Assembly (NCBI GenBank): GCA_046049675.1
Contig: JBJORA010000028.1
Coordinates: 30,247 to 94,246 of the forward strand
Length of the DNA: 64,000 bases
DNA from: CAIXQW01 sp046049675
GTDB taxonomy: Bacteria > Bacteroidota > Bacteroidia > Chitinophagales > Chitinophagaceae
Direction: 5' to 3'
Positions 53,238 to 61,734 of this stretch are shown here, in pieces (within the stretch, counting starts at the first letter, position 1; every line of letters begins with the position of its first letter). The notes under the pieces were generated by a model, which was not told the origin of the DNA, ran no database searches, and saw nothing but the letters and a program-made list of their open reading frames with translations. The position numbers were made by a program, and so were the translations under genes.

Positions 53238-54125
53238 CTAAGGTACTAATACTTGCAGGCTTTTGGCCTGAATTTGTGCTGCTACTTGTCCATTATTTGC
53301 TCTGTAATCGCCATCTATTTGGTGGCAGCTCATGCCCTCAGCCTCTATGCTAATTTGGCGGCCAAGCAAGTGCTTTACCTTGCTATACTTGTGCAAATTG
53401 CCATACCAAGCCTTAAAGCTTACGTAACTCGCCGTAAAAAAATTCAGCGGTTTAATTATCATCACATCTAGCTTGCCATCTACATGGCTCGCTGTTGGCG
53501 AAATTTTGAAGCCATAGCCAAATTCATTCCCATTGGCAATACTTACCATGATGGCTTTTTCTGTATAAACCTCACCATCTATCGTTATTCTATATTTCAG
53601 TGGTTTGTAGCTCGCAAACATGCGAATACTGTTGCGGATATACATGAGGATACCGCGTTTCTCCTGATGCATGCATGCTTGTGCTACTTGTGCATCCAAG
53701 CCTACACCTGTATTGCTCAAAAATAGTTCGTTGTTGATGACGCCTGTATCGATTGTTTTGCTATAACCTCTGCTGACAACTTGCATGGCAGCAAGCTCGT
53801 TGAGGGGTATGCCGCATGCACGAGCTAAGCCATTGCCGCTGCCTTTTGGTATAATACCAAGCATGGTATTTGTATTGATAAGGCCTTGTGCTACTTCGTT
53901 TACCGTACCATCACCTCCAACGGCTATTACTGCTTCGAAGCATTTTTCTGCGCACGCTTTTGCAAGCTGTATAGCATGGCCTGCGTGTGCCGTAACTAGA
54001 AAATGCAGAACTACATCTTGGTCGGCATAGTGCTGGCGCGCAAGTTGTTCGAGAGCCTTGTTGCGGTCTGTGCCACTTTTAGGGTTAATGATAAAGGCAA
54101 TATGTCGCTGCAGTTTGGTACTCAA
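53238..54125 (-). CDS. Diacylglycerol/lipid kinase (YegS/DagK family)
   Basis: A 295-aa protein: FIINPKSGT (phosphate-contacting), the nucleotide-binding VIAVGGDGTVNEVAQGL, IPKGSGNGLAR, then NTGVGLDAQVA and the C-terminal HQIDGD. It phosphorylates diacylglycerol or a related lipid with ATP in the cytoplasm. The only plausible start is a TTG that directly follows the nadC stop (TAG-TTG), so translation is probably coupled; no nearer ATG keeps the INPKSG motif. Confidence 0.92.
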   Translation of the reverse strand: MSTKLQRHIAFIINPKSGTDRNKALEQLARQHYADQDVVLHFLVTAHAGHAIQLAKACAEKCFEAVIAVGGDGTVNEVAQGLINTNTMLGIIPKGSGNGLARACGIPLNELAAMQVVSRGYSKTIDTGVINNELFLSNTGVGLDAQVAQACMHQEKRGILMYIRNSIRMFASYKPLKYRITIDGEVYTEKAIMVSIANGNEFGYGFKISPTASHVDGKLDVMIIKPLNFFTASYVSFKAWYGNLHKYSKVKHLLGRQISIEAEGMSCHQIDGDYRANNGQVAAQIQAKSLQVLVP

Positions 54126-54968
54126 CTATGCCTGTATTTGTGCCTTTAAACTTAAATCGAAGTTGGCCGCTTGATGGATAATTGCGCCGGCACTAATATA
54201 CTGTACACCCGTAGCGGCATAGCTGGCAATAGTCTCTAAATTAATGCCACCACTTGCTTCGGTTTCAAATTTATTGTCAATGAGTTCTACGGCTTGTTTT
54301 AAAGTAGGCACATCAAAATTATCTAGCATAATGCGCTGCACACCACCATGCTTTAATACACGCTGCACATCATCTAAGTTGCGTGTTTCTACTTCAATCG
54401 CCAATTGCATTTTATTTTCACGCAAGTAATCATTAGCTTTAGTAATAGCAGCTTCTATACTGCCACAATAGTCTACGTGATTATCTTTTAGCATAATCAT
54501 ATCATATAAGCCAAAGCGATGATTATGACCACCGCCAATACGAACAGCTTCTTTCTCAAACCAACGAAATAGTGGCGTGGTTTTTCTTGTATCTAATAAT
54601 TTGCAATTGTAATCTTTAATAGCAGCAACGTACTGTGCTGTTAAGGTAGCAATGCCACTCATACGCTGCATAATATTCAGCGCTAGGCGTTCACAAGTGA
54701 GGATGGTATGTACTTTAGCTTTTACTGTAAAGGCTTGGTCGCCAAATTTTACATGGTCACCGTCCTGCAGTGTTTGATGAATTTCTGCACTAGGCTGTAC
54801 ATGTTTAAATATTTGTTCAGCAATTGCAATGCCTGCAATAACGCCATTGTCTTTTACCTTAAGCACAGCAATGCCTTCAGCCGAAGCATCAATACTACTT
54901 AGTGTACTATGGTCGCCGTTGCCAACGTCTTCGGCGAGCGCTTGTGCAATAAATGCAGAAAGGTTCAT
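54126..54968 (-). CDS. nadC: Nicotinate-nucleotide pyrophosphorylase (carboxylating)
   Basis: A 280-aa type II phosphoribosyltransferase that makes nicotinate mononucleotide from quinolinate and PRPP. Motifs: AEDVGNGDHSTL, LTCERLALNIMQRMSGIATLT, LLDTRKTTPLFRWFEKEAVRIGGGHNHR, MIMLKDNH, IEVETRNLDD, IMLDNFD and EASGGI. Length and motifs are normal. First gene of a three-gene operon with the lipid kinase and SUI1 genes. A -7 box ends 4 nt before the ATG. Confidence 0.95.
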   Translation of the reverse strand: MNLSAFIAQALAEDVGNGDHSTLSSIDASAEGIAVLKVKDNGVIAGIAIAEQIFKHVQPSAEIHQTLQDGDHVKFGDQAFTVKAKVHTILTCERLALNIMQRMSGIATLTAQYVAAIKDYNCKLLDTRKTTPLFRWFEKEAVRIGGGHNHRFGLYDMIMLKDNHVDYCGSIEAAITKANDYLRENKMQLAIEVETRNLDDVQRVLKHGGVQRIMLDNFDVPTLKQAVELIDNKFETEASGGINLETIASYAATGVQYISAGAIIHQAANFDLSLKAQIQA

Positions 54969-54972
54969 GCTG

Positions 54973-54980
54973 CAAATATA
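54973..54980 (-). promoter_or_regulatory. -7 box TATATTTG of the nadC operon
   Basis: A perfect TAnnTTTG on the minus strand, 4 nt before the nadC ATG; leaderless arrangement. Confidence 0.65.
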
Positions 54981-54988
54981 GGGTAGCC

Positions 54989-55372
54989 CTAATTAGGCGA
55001 ACCCAAATCTGTCTCTTCTTCTAGATAAAATTTAACGGGTAAAAACATTGTGGCTGCAATTGGTTTGGAGTTTTCATCCCTATTGTCCCAGCTTTTATTC
55101 GTGGCTTGCTTGCCAATGCGTAGTGCTGACCTTATAAATTTTCTTCTTTGCTTAGCAGTACAATTATTGCATTTTACGCTATCTACATGTATTGGTCCTG
55201 CGATGCCGCGCTCATTAACTTCAAAACGCAGTAGAATTTCTACCGAGTCAACAACAATGGCGTGCGGTTGTGGTTTTGGTGTAATAATTATAGTATCGCC
55301 ACTGCTTTGTGCAAATGCAGCATGGCCCACTAAAAATGCTAGTAAGCTAAGTATGGTAAGTTTGACAGGCAT
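54989..55372 (-). CDS. Small exported protein with TonB C-terminal-like fold
   Basis: A 127-aa protein with a signal peptide (LTILSLLAFLVGHAAFA/Q). The core EILLRFEVNERGIAGPIHVDSVKCNNCTAKQRRKFIRSALRIGKQ and the closing FLPVKFYLEEE have the strand-helix-strand order of a TonB C-terminal domain. There is no long Pro-rich linker or membrane anchor, so it may be a stand-alone periplasmic protein of TonB-like fold. Confidence in the fold is moderate; the function is unknown. Confidence 0.65.
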   Translation of the reverse strand: MPVKLTILSLLAFLVGHAAFAQSSGDTIIITPKPQPHAIVVDSVEILLRFEVNERGIAGPIHVDSVKCNNCTAKQRRKFIRSALRIGKQATNKSWDNRDENSKPIAATMFLPVKFYLEEETDLGSPN

Positions 55373-55378
55373 CTAACA

Positions 55379-55386
55379 CAAATATA
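55379..55386 (-). promoter_or_regulatory. -7 box TATATTTG of the small exported protein gene
   Basis: A perfect TAnnTTTG on the minus strand, 6 nt before the ATG at 55372. Confidence 0.6.
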
Positions 55387-55433
55387 CGAGGTAAATTCAT
55401 AGCCCTGTTATTGTCAATTCTTCGCAGTGCATT

Positions 55434-55458
55434 AAAAAAGCCCGACAATGCGGGCTTT
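55434..55458 (-). terminator. Terminator of dnaN
   Basis: Stem AAAGCCCG / CGGGCTTT with a 6-nt loop and T run on the minus strand, 54 nt after the dnaN stop. Confidence 0.82.
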
Positions 55459-55511
55459 AGTTCTATTTTTCTGATTGTGTCAGCAAAAAATGTTGGAAAT
55501 TTTACACAAGA

Positions 55512-56630
55512 CTATGCACCCAACATCAATGGCATCAATAGCATTAGCAAATCTTCGTCTTCTGCATTTTGGCTTGGCTTGAAAATACCTGCGCGACTGC
55601 TCGTGCTTAATTCTACATTTACTTCGTCGCTCGACATATTGCTAAGTAGTTCTTGCAAGAACTTACCATTAAACGAAATGTCCATATCGCTACCAGTAAA
55701 GGTACAAGCCATACTTTCGTGACCTTCTAGGCTAAAGTCCACATCTTGTGCATCAACACGCAATTCGTTGCCGCTAATTTTTAATACAACCTGATTAGTG
55801 GTTTTGTTAGCAAACACCAATACGCGACGCAATGCATTCAACAATTCGTCTTTGTTGGCAGTCAATAAATAAGGGTTTTCGCGAGGAATTACCACCTTAT
55901 AGTCTGGGTATTTAGCATTGATAAGACTGCTATACAATTTCATGTTAGCATCTTCTACATAAATCAAGCCCTTGTTGTAAGCAACTTGTATGGCGCTATC
56001 GTCGTTGGCCAATAAAGTTTTAAGTACTGCCAATGGTTTACGTGGAACAATGATTCCCTCTTCGCCTTGACAATCTATACCAGTAATCATATAACGCACC
56101 AAGCGGTGAGCATCTGTAGCAACAAACGTGATGTTCTTTTTGCTCATTTCAAAATATACACCTGTCATTGCTTGGCGCATATCATCGGTACCTACAGCAA
56201 ACACTGTATTGCTAATACCACTTAGAAGACGGCTGCTCGGCATACTAAACTTTGTAGCGTCATCTATCTTTGGAAGTGTAGGGTAAGCCGTTGCATTTTC
56301 GCCAGGCATACGATATTTACCTTCGTCGCTGGTAATGATAATGCCATAGTCTTTTGTATTAATATCAAAAGTAAGCGGCTGCTCTCCTAATGTTTTTAGG
56401 TAGCCAAGTACAAGCTTTGGGTCTACACAAATTGTAGCTTCTTCCTTACTTTGCACCGGCACAGTTACTACCATGGTACTTTGTCCATCGGTTGCTGTGG
56501 CTTCTAGCACATCTTGCTTAACGTGAAACTTTATTTGCTCTATGATAGGCGTGCTTGGACTAGGGCCAATTAAGCCATTAATGCTTGATAACTTCTTTAA
56601 TAAACTACCGCTGCTTACTATAAACTTCAT
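55512..56630 (-). CDS. dnaN: DNA polymerase III beta sliding clamp
   Basis: A 372-aa three-domain clamp: MKFIVSSGSLLKKLSSINGLI at the start, the domain boundary KDYGIIITSDEGKYRMPGENATAYP, ATDAHRLVRY, IIVPRKPLAVLKTLL, VVIPRENPYLLTANKDELLNALRRV, and at the end LLMLLMPLMLGA, where the family typically has xxxMPM. It encircles DNA and tethers polymerase. It is not next to dnaA here. A -7 box TACGTTTG lies 30 nt upstream. Confidence 0.97.
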   Translation of the reverse strand: MKFIVSSGSLLKKLSSINGLIGPSPSTPIIEQIKFHVKQDVLEATATDGQSTMVVTVPVQSKEEATICVDPKLVLGYLKTLGEQPLTFDINTKDYGIIITSDEGKYRMPGENATAYPTLPKIDDATKFSMPSSRLLSGISNTVFAVGTDDMRQAMTGVYFEMSKKNITFVATDAHRLVRYMITGIDCQGEEGIIVPRKPLAVLKTLLANDDSAIQVAYNKGLIYVEDANMKLYSSLINAKYPDYKVVIPRENPYLLTANKDELLNALRRVLVFANKTTNQVVLKISGNELRVDAQDVDFSLEGHESMACTFTGSDMDISFNGKFLQELLSNMSSDEVNVELSTSSRAGIFKPSQNAEDEDLLMLLMPLMLGA

Positions 56631-56660
56631 TGCGTGAAATATCTGTGATTTTTAGGGCTA

Positions 56661-56668
56661 CAAACGTA
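56661..56668 (-). promoter_or_regulatory. -7 box TACGTTTG of dnaN
   Basis: A perfect TAnnTTTG on the minus strand, 30 nt before the ATG; dnaN would therefore carry a leader of roughly 25 nt. Confidence 0.6.
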
Positions 56669-56842
56669 CATAAAAGTTTTGAATGTAAAACCCCACTTGC
56701 ATTAGCGCCACGCTGCACAATTGCTGGGTATTATGGCCTTTTTATATAGGCTATACCCCAAAAAAGGCCTCAGATTGTAAGCTACTTGATGTAAATAATG
56801 GCAAATAGTATGTACTTTTCCCATTCCACTTGCAAAGAATTC

Positions 56843-58171
56843 ATGGGCTTTTTCGACAACATATTTGCACAACGCAGCAAAACCAAACGCGAACCAAGTG
56901 TGCCGCTTGTACAATTTGGGCACTATAGCGACAATAATAAATCCAAGCAGCAGATAGAAAATTGGAGCAAAGCTGAGGGACTTTTTCATGATGGCAAGTA
57001 TATCAGTTGTGCAGAAGAATTTTTGCAATACATACAAGATGCCGGTATGAGCAATGTGACTTACAAGCGCACCGGCAATACACTTGACTTTGAAATAATA
57101 CAAGGCAGCAAACGTATACATGGCGCCTGCAATGACGATGGTCTAAAAGCATGGTGCCAAATTGCAAGCATGCAGGCACCGAGCACCCCTGCTATGAGGC
57201 GCTTGCTAGAGCTGAATTATGCAATGAGTTATAGCCGCTTTGCGTTGAAAGACGATGTGCTGCATATTGTAATGGATTGTACCGACGACATGATGCATCC
57301 TAACAAACTCTACTATGGTTTGCGCGAGCTATGCCTACAGGCCGATTTGCAGGACGATATTTTGCTGAGCAATTTTAGCAATATGCAACAGGTAGAAAGC
57401 GACCATGTAATGCATAACACCGACCAGCAAAAAGAAATCAAGTATGCATACTTTTTGAAGTGCATTGATGAATCGCTAAGTATTGTTGAGCCATTAAATC
57501 CAGATACATTTAGCGTTACCATTAGCTATATCTACATCAATCTTCTGCAAAAGCTGCATTATTTGCTCGTGCCAGAAGGCAAGCTTTTAGAAGAAATAGA
57601 CCGTATTACCAACAAATACTGGAGCGAGCTAGAAAAGAAAACAAGTGTAGAGCTCAATCAAATGTTGCAAAAGAATCTGATTGCTTTGCGTGCTTTACCT
57701 AAGCAAAATATCATTGACAATCTTTATTATACGAATGGCACATTTTGTAGAATGCCGCCGCCCGACCTCAATAAAGTACAAGAGGTCATCGGCAACTGCT
57801 TAGTAAGTATGGCGCACTACCGCGATTCGCAACAGCATAATATTGCAAATCTTATTATGGAGTATTGCCTCACCAATACTGCTTACCATAATAGTATGCC
57901 ACAGTGCTTACGCAGATTTGTAGCCGTGTTTATGCAAGTGAATCATAGTGCTTACTGCCAAGACCTTGGACTGCCAACGGTGCTTTACAATGTAGAGCAT
58001 GGCACTTTTAGCAAAACAGAAATCGCCAACTTACTCAAAGAAGCAGTAGACAGCGATATACATCGTTTTCCTAACCTCAAGTTTGATAGTGCCGCACTAC
58101 GCTACGATAACTTGGTAACATTTAATCAGAGCTTTCTTGAGCAATTAATAAAAATAGATTACAGCGCATAA
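56843..58171 (+). CDS. Cytoplasmic protein of unknown function, partner of the downstream protease
   Basis: A 442-aa protein starting MGFFDNIFAQ, a common start for cytoplasmic proteins; the longer frame from 56798 is less likely. Residues ~25-185 look like a YbjN/type III chaperone-like alpha-beta domain (GNTLDFEIIQGSKRIHGAC, RRLLELNYAMSYSRFALKDDVLHIVMDC). The remaining ~250 residues are helical with conserved-looking Tyr/His. No signal peptide or membrane segment is visible. It is followed after 5 nt by a trypsin-like protease whose C-terminal domain resembles the first domain here, so the two products probably act together. Function unknown. Confidence 0.65.
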   Translation: MGFFDNIFAQRSKTKREPSVPLVQFGHYSDNNKSKQQIENWSKAEGLFHDGKYISCAEEFLQYIQDAGMSNVTYKRTGNTLDFEIIQGSKRIHGACNDDGLKAWCQIASMQAPSTPAMRRLLELNYAMSYSRFALKDDVLHIVMDCTDDMMHPNKLYYGLRELCLQADLQDDILLSNFSNMQQVESDHVMHNTDQQKEIKYAYFLKCIDESLSIVEPLNPDTFSVTISYIYINLLQKLHYLLVPEGKLLEEIDRITNKYWSELEKKTSVELNQMLQKNLIALRALPKQNIIDNLYYTNGTFCRMPPPDLNKVQEVIGNCLVSMAHYRDSQQHNIANLIMEYCLTNTAYHNSMPQCLRRFVAVFMQVNHSAYCQDLGLPTVLYNVEHGTFSKTEIANLLKEAVDSDIHRFPNLKFDSAALRYDNLVTFNQSFLEQLIKIDYSA

Positions 58172-58176
58172 GCCAT

Positions 58177-59292
58177 ATGAGTACTACAGTATCTACAAAC
58201 ACTATAATATCTACATATAAGCAAGTAATTGTGCAAATTGCTACACCGCAAAGCACAGGTACGGGCTTTTTACTCAATGAGTATGGTCTTATTGTTACCA
58301 ATCATCATGTGGTAGAAGGCTATGGACAAGTTGTGATAAAAGGCAAAACATTTGCAAGGCAATTTGGTAAAGTTGTGTACCTAGACGACCGACATGATAT
58401 TGCATTTATCGAAGCGCCAAAAGATGCCAATGTGCCAGATGCACAACTAGGCGATTATGATGAAGTGCAAGATGGAGATACAGTGCTAGCTATTGGTCAC
58501 CCTTTTGGCTTGAATTATACGAGCACTTTAGGTGTAATAAGCCGCAAAGACCGTGTAAGTAATGGATTGCATTATATACAAATAGACGCTGCTATTAACC
58601 CCGGAAATTCTGGCGGGCCATTGGTCAATATGCGTAGCGAAGTTGTTGGTGTAAATACATTTATTATTAGAGGCGGCGACAATTTAGGCTTTGCCTTGCC
58701 TACAAAATATTTGCGCACATTACTAGAAGAGTATAAGCAGCATACAGGCAAAAGTATAGTGAGTTGTAAAGCCTGCGGCACACTAGTGCATAGTGAAAAT
58801 ATTGTGCAACAAAAGTATTGCCCAAGCTGCGGTGCAAAAATAGAATTAATCAAGTACCGCCACGAAGAACCAGAACCAGTTACAGGCATTGCAAAAGTTA
58901 TAGAAGATAGTTTGACAGAGCTAGGTCACGATGCTGAGCTTTGCCGTGTCAGTGCAAACTATTGGGAAGTGATGCATAATAATCTAAAAGTTACAATTGC
59001 TTACAATGCTAGTAATATGGCTGTAAGTTGCGATGCATTTTTAGCGCAGATACCACGTGCTGAATTAAGTGCTTTATACGAGTTTTTATTGCGTGAAAAT
59101 TATACATTGTCTGGCATGGCTTTGAGTACACATGTTGGCGATGTAATTCTAAGCAGCCTCAACTACGATTTGTATATGAGTCCAGCACAAAGCACAGAAA
59201 ATTTAAGAAACTTCTTTGCGAAATGCGATGAGTATAAGCAAGTGCTTATTGCTACTTACCAATGCAACGAAAGGTTGGAAGAAGTAGTATAG
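58177..59292 (+). CDS. Cytoplasmic trypsin-like (S1C) protease with zinc ribbon and YbjN-like domain
   Basis: A 371-aa protein without signal peptide. Residues ~10-190 are a DegP/HtrA-type protease with the catalytic triad His in VTNHHVVEG (~46), Asp in DRHDIAFIE (~71) and Ser in INPGNSGGPLV (~146). A zinc ribbon CKAC-x(n)-CPSC spans ~203-226. The C-terminal ~120 residues (WEVMHNNLKVTIAYNASNMAVSCD, LLRENYTLSGMALSTHVGDVILSS) match the YbjN-like domain of the upstream gene. No PDZ domain is seen, unlike DegP. It is probably an intracellular regulatory or stress protease; its target is unknown. Confidence 0.8.
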   Translation: MSTTVSTNTIISTYKQVIVQIATPQSTGTGFLLNEYGLIVTNHHVVEGYGQVVIKGKTFARQFGKVVYLDDRHDIAFIEAPKDANVPDAQLGDYDEVQDGDTVLAIGHPFGLNYTSTLGVISRKDRVSNGLHYIQIDAAINPGNSGGPLVNMRSEVVGVNTFIIRGGDNLGFALPTKYLRTLLEEYKQHTGKSIVSCKACGTLVHSENIVQQKYCPSCGAKIELIKYRHEEPEPVTGIAKVIEDSLTELGHDAELCRVSANYWEVMHNNLKVTIAYNASNMAVSCDAFLAQIPRAELSALYEFLLRENYTLSGMALSTHVGDVILSSLNYDLYMSPAQSTENLRNFFAKCDEYKQVLIATYQCNERLEEVV

Positions 59293-59415
59293 TGCCATCG
59301 TACGGCCAAACATTTTTTTGCTGATTACAGATTAGTATTTACGCACTATTGCGCAAAATTGCGTTAATGTTCGCTGGCTTTATTGCAACAGAAAAGCAGC
59401 TAAATATTTAATGCT

Positions 59416-59423
59416 TATATTTG
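59416..59423 (+). promoter_or_regulatory. -7 box TATATTTG of lptB
   Basis: A perfect TAnnTTTG ending 5 nt before the ATG at 59429. It lies within the longer frame from 59411 and so rules that start out. Confidence 0.65.
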
Positions 59424-59428
59424 CTACA

Positions 59429-60175
59429 ATGCTTAGCACAATTAGTAGTACTGCATTAATGAAACGCTATGGTCCGCGTCAAGTAGTGGACAATGTTAGC
59501 ATAGAAGTAAAGCAAGGCGAAATTGTTGGTCTGCTTGGCCCTAATGGTGCTGGCAAAACAACCACTTTCTATATGGTGGTTGGTTTAGTAAAGCCAGATA
59601 GTGGCACAGTGATGTTGGATAATACCAATATTACAAAACTACCCATGTACAAAAGAGCAAAACTTGGCTTGGGCTATTTACCACAAGAGCCTAGTGTGTT
59701 TCGCAAACTAAGTGTAGAAGACAATATACTTGGTGTATTGCAAATGACGCAATTAAGCAAATTGGAGCAGCGCGAAAAATTAGAATCCTTACTTGAAGAA
59801 TTTCGCCTTACACATGTTCGTAAAAACATGGGCGATGTACTAAGTGGAGGCGAACGTCGCCGCTGCGAAATTGCAAGGGCACTGGCAACAGATCCTAAGT
59901 TTATTTTATTAGATGAACCATTTGCTGGTATTGACCCTATTGCTGTAGAAGATATACAGCAAATAGTAAGCGTACTCAAGCATAAAGATATTGGTATACT
60001 TATCACCGACCACAATGTGCAAGAAACGCTAAGTATTACCGACCGTGCATACTTGCTATTAGAAGGCAAGATTTTGCTAAGTGGCACAGCAGAGGAATTG
60101 GCAGCCGACGAAACAGTAAGGCGTGTATACCTTGGTATGAATTTCGAACTTAAAAAAAGAGCAACGAGCAGCTAA
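59429..60175 (+). CDS. lptB: LPS export ABC transporter ATP-binding protein
   Basis: A 248-aa ABC ATPase: Walker A GPNGAGKTT, Q-loop YLPQEPSVFRKLSVEDN, signature LSGGERRR, Walker B FILLDEPFAGIDP, switch His in LITDHNVQETL. YLPQEPSVFRKLSVEDNI and GGERRRCEIARAL are typical of LptB, which powers lipopolysaccharide extraction from the inner membrane with LptFG. The partner genes are not in the window. The start was set by the -7 box. Confidence 0.94.
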   Translation: MLSTISSTALMKRYGPRQVVDNVSIEVKQGEIVGLLGPNGAGKTTTFYMVVGLVKPDSGTVMLDNTNITKLPMYKRAKLGLGYLPQEPSVFRKLSVEDNILGVLQMTQLSKLEQREKLESLLEEFRLTHVRKNMGDVLSGGERRRCEIARALATDPKFILLDEPFAGIDPIAVEDIQQIVSVLKHKDIGILITDHNVQETLSITDRAYLLLEGKILLSGTAEELAADETVRRVYLGMNFELKKRATSS

Positions 60176-60207
60176 TATATTTTTACTAGAACTACTACGA
60201 ACACTAC

Positions 60208-61728
60208 ATGAAGATATTAAATCCTGCTATCAAAGGTTATATGAAATTGCGCAACAGTGCAATTGATAACTTTGTATTGCATCCGATAGAAACGCAAACG
60301 AAGGTGTTTAATCACCTGATGGCGAACGGGCAGTACACCGATTATGGAAAGCAATACGGCTTTAGTAAACTCAATACGATTAAAGATTTTTCTACAACAG
60401 TACCTGTTAGCGATTACGATAGCTTGAAGCCATATATTAATCGCATATTGGAAGATGGACAGCAAGATGTATTGTGGAATACCGATATCACGTGGTTTGC
60501 TAAAAGCAGCGGTACCACGAGCGACAAAAGTAAGTTCATACCTGTAAGCAAAGAAGCGCTAGACCAATGCCATTACAAAGCAGGCATGGATGTATTGGCG
60601 CTATACTATAGAAATTTTCCTTCAAGTACTTTGCTAAGTGGCAAAGGCCTTGCACTAGGAGGAAGCCACCAAGTAAGCCAACTCAATGCCGAAACCTTTT
60701 ATGGCGATTTAAGCGCAGTGATGCTACAAAATATGAGTAGCATAGGACACTACTTAAGCAGCCTTGATTTAAGCATTGCCTTAATGGCTGAGTGGGAGGA
60801 AAAGATAGAGAAGATGGCACACTATGCTATCAATGACAATATTTCTTTTTTAGCTGGTGTTCCAACGTGGACCGTAGTGCTTATTAAACGCATCTTTGAA
60901 ATTACAGGTACTGATAATCTTGCAGATGTATGGCCAAACTTAGAATTGTACATACACGGTGGTGTAAGCTTTGCACCATACCGCTCGCAGTTTGAGAAAA
61001 TGATTCGCAGTCCACGCATGCAATACATAGAAACCTACAACGCAAGTGAAGGTTTTTTTGCAGCGCAAGACGACGTTAATCAAGAAGGGATGTTATTGTT
61101 TCTTAACCATGGCATCTTCTTTGAATTTATGCCTGTTGAAGAGCAAGGTAAAATGTATCCACGTACGCTTACTTTGCAAGAGGTAGAACTTGGCCAGAAT
61201 TATGCACTAATCATAAGTACTAACGCTGGCTTATGGCGCTATATGGTTGGCGACACGGTACAGTTTACATCGCTCTCTCCGTTTAGAATCAAGGTTAGTG
61301 GTAGACTAAAGTTCTTCATCAATGCATTTGGCGAAGAGATTATTGTAGACAATAGCGATGCTGCGATTGCGTATGCATGCAAGCAAACGGATGCAGTTGT
61401 AAACGACTATACCGCTGCACCTATATTTTTCAGCGATGACGGCAATGGCGCTCACGAGTGGATTATTGAGTTTGATAAAGCGCCACACAATTTAGAGGCT
61501 TTTACTGCTGCGCTAGACCAGGAGCTTAAGCGTGTTAATAGTGATTATGAGGCCAAGCGTCATAAGGATATCGCGTTGCGCGCACCCGTTTTGCATGTGA
61601 TGCGCAGTGGAGGCTTTATGCAATGGCTAAAGAGTAAAGGCAAACTTGGCGGACAGCATAAAGTGCCGCGTTTAGCCAATGATAGAGTGGTGCTTGAAGA
61701 GGTACTACAGTGGATGAAGCAATACTAA
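60208..61728 (+). CDS. GH3 auxin-responsive-type acyl-adenylate/amido synthetase family protein
   Basis: A 506-aa protein of the GH3-auxin family (firefly-luciferase-like adenylating fold; unrelated to glycoside hydrolase family 3). Visible: TVPVSDYDSLKPYI, the ATP-contacting WFAKSSGTTSDKSKFIPVS, YNASEGFFAAQDD, LWRYMVGDTVQFTS and the hinge region FRIKVSGRLKFFINAFGEE, plus a C-terminal domain ending LGGQHKVPRLANDR. Plant relatives conjugate amino acids to acyl acids; the bacteroidotal substrate is unknown. It starts 32 nt after lptB and may share its transcript. Confidence 0.88.
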   Translation: MKILNPAIKGYMKLRNSAIDNFVLHPIETQTKVFNHLMANGQYTDYGKQYGFSKLNTIKDFSTTVPVSDYDSLKPYINRILEDGQQDVLWNTDITWFAKSSGTTSDKSKFIPVSKEALDQCHYKAGMDVLALYYRNFPSSTLLSGKGLALGGSHQVSQLNAETFYGDLSAVMLQNMSSIGHYLSSLDLSIALMAEWEEKIEKMAHYAINDNISFLAGVPTWTVVLIKRIFEITGTDNLADVWPNLELYIHGGVSFAPYRSQFEKMIRSPRMQYIETYNASEGFFAAQDDVNQEGMLLFLNHGIFFEFMPVEEQGKMYPRTLTLQEVELGQNYALIISTNAGLWRYMVGDTVQFTSLSPFRIKVSGRLKFFINAFGEEIIVDNSDAAIAYACKQTDAVVNDYTAAPIFFSDDGNGAHEWIIEFDKAPHNLEAFTAALDQELKRVNSDYEAKRHKDIALRAPVLHVMRSGGFMQWLKSKGKLGGQHKVPRLANDRVVLEEVLQWMKQY

Positions 61729-61734
61729 ATGCGC

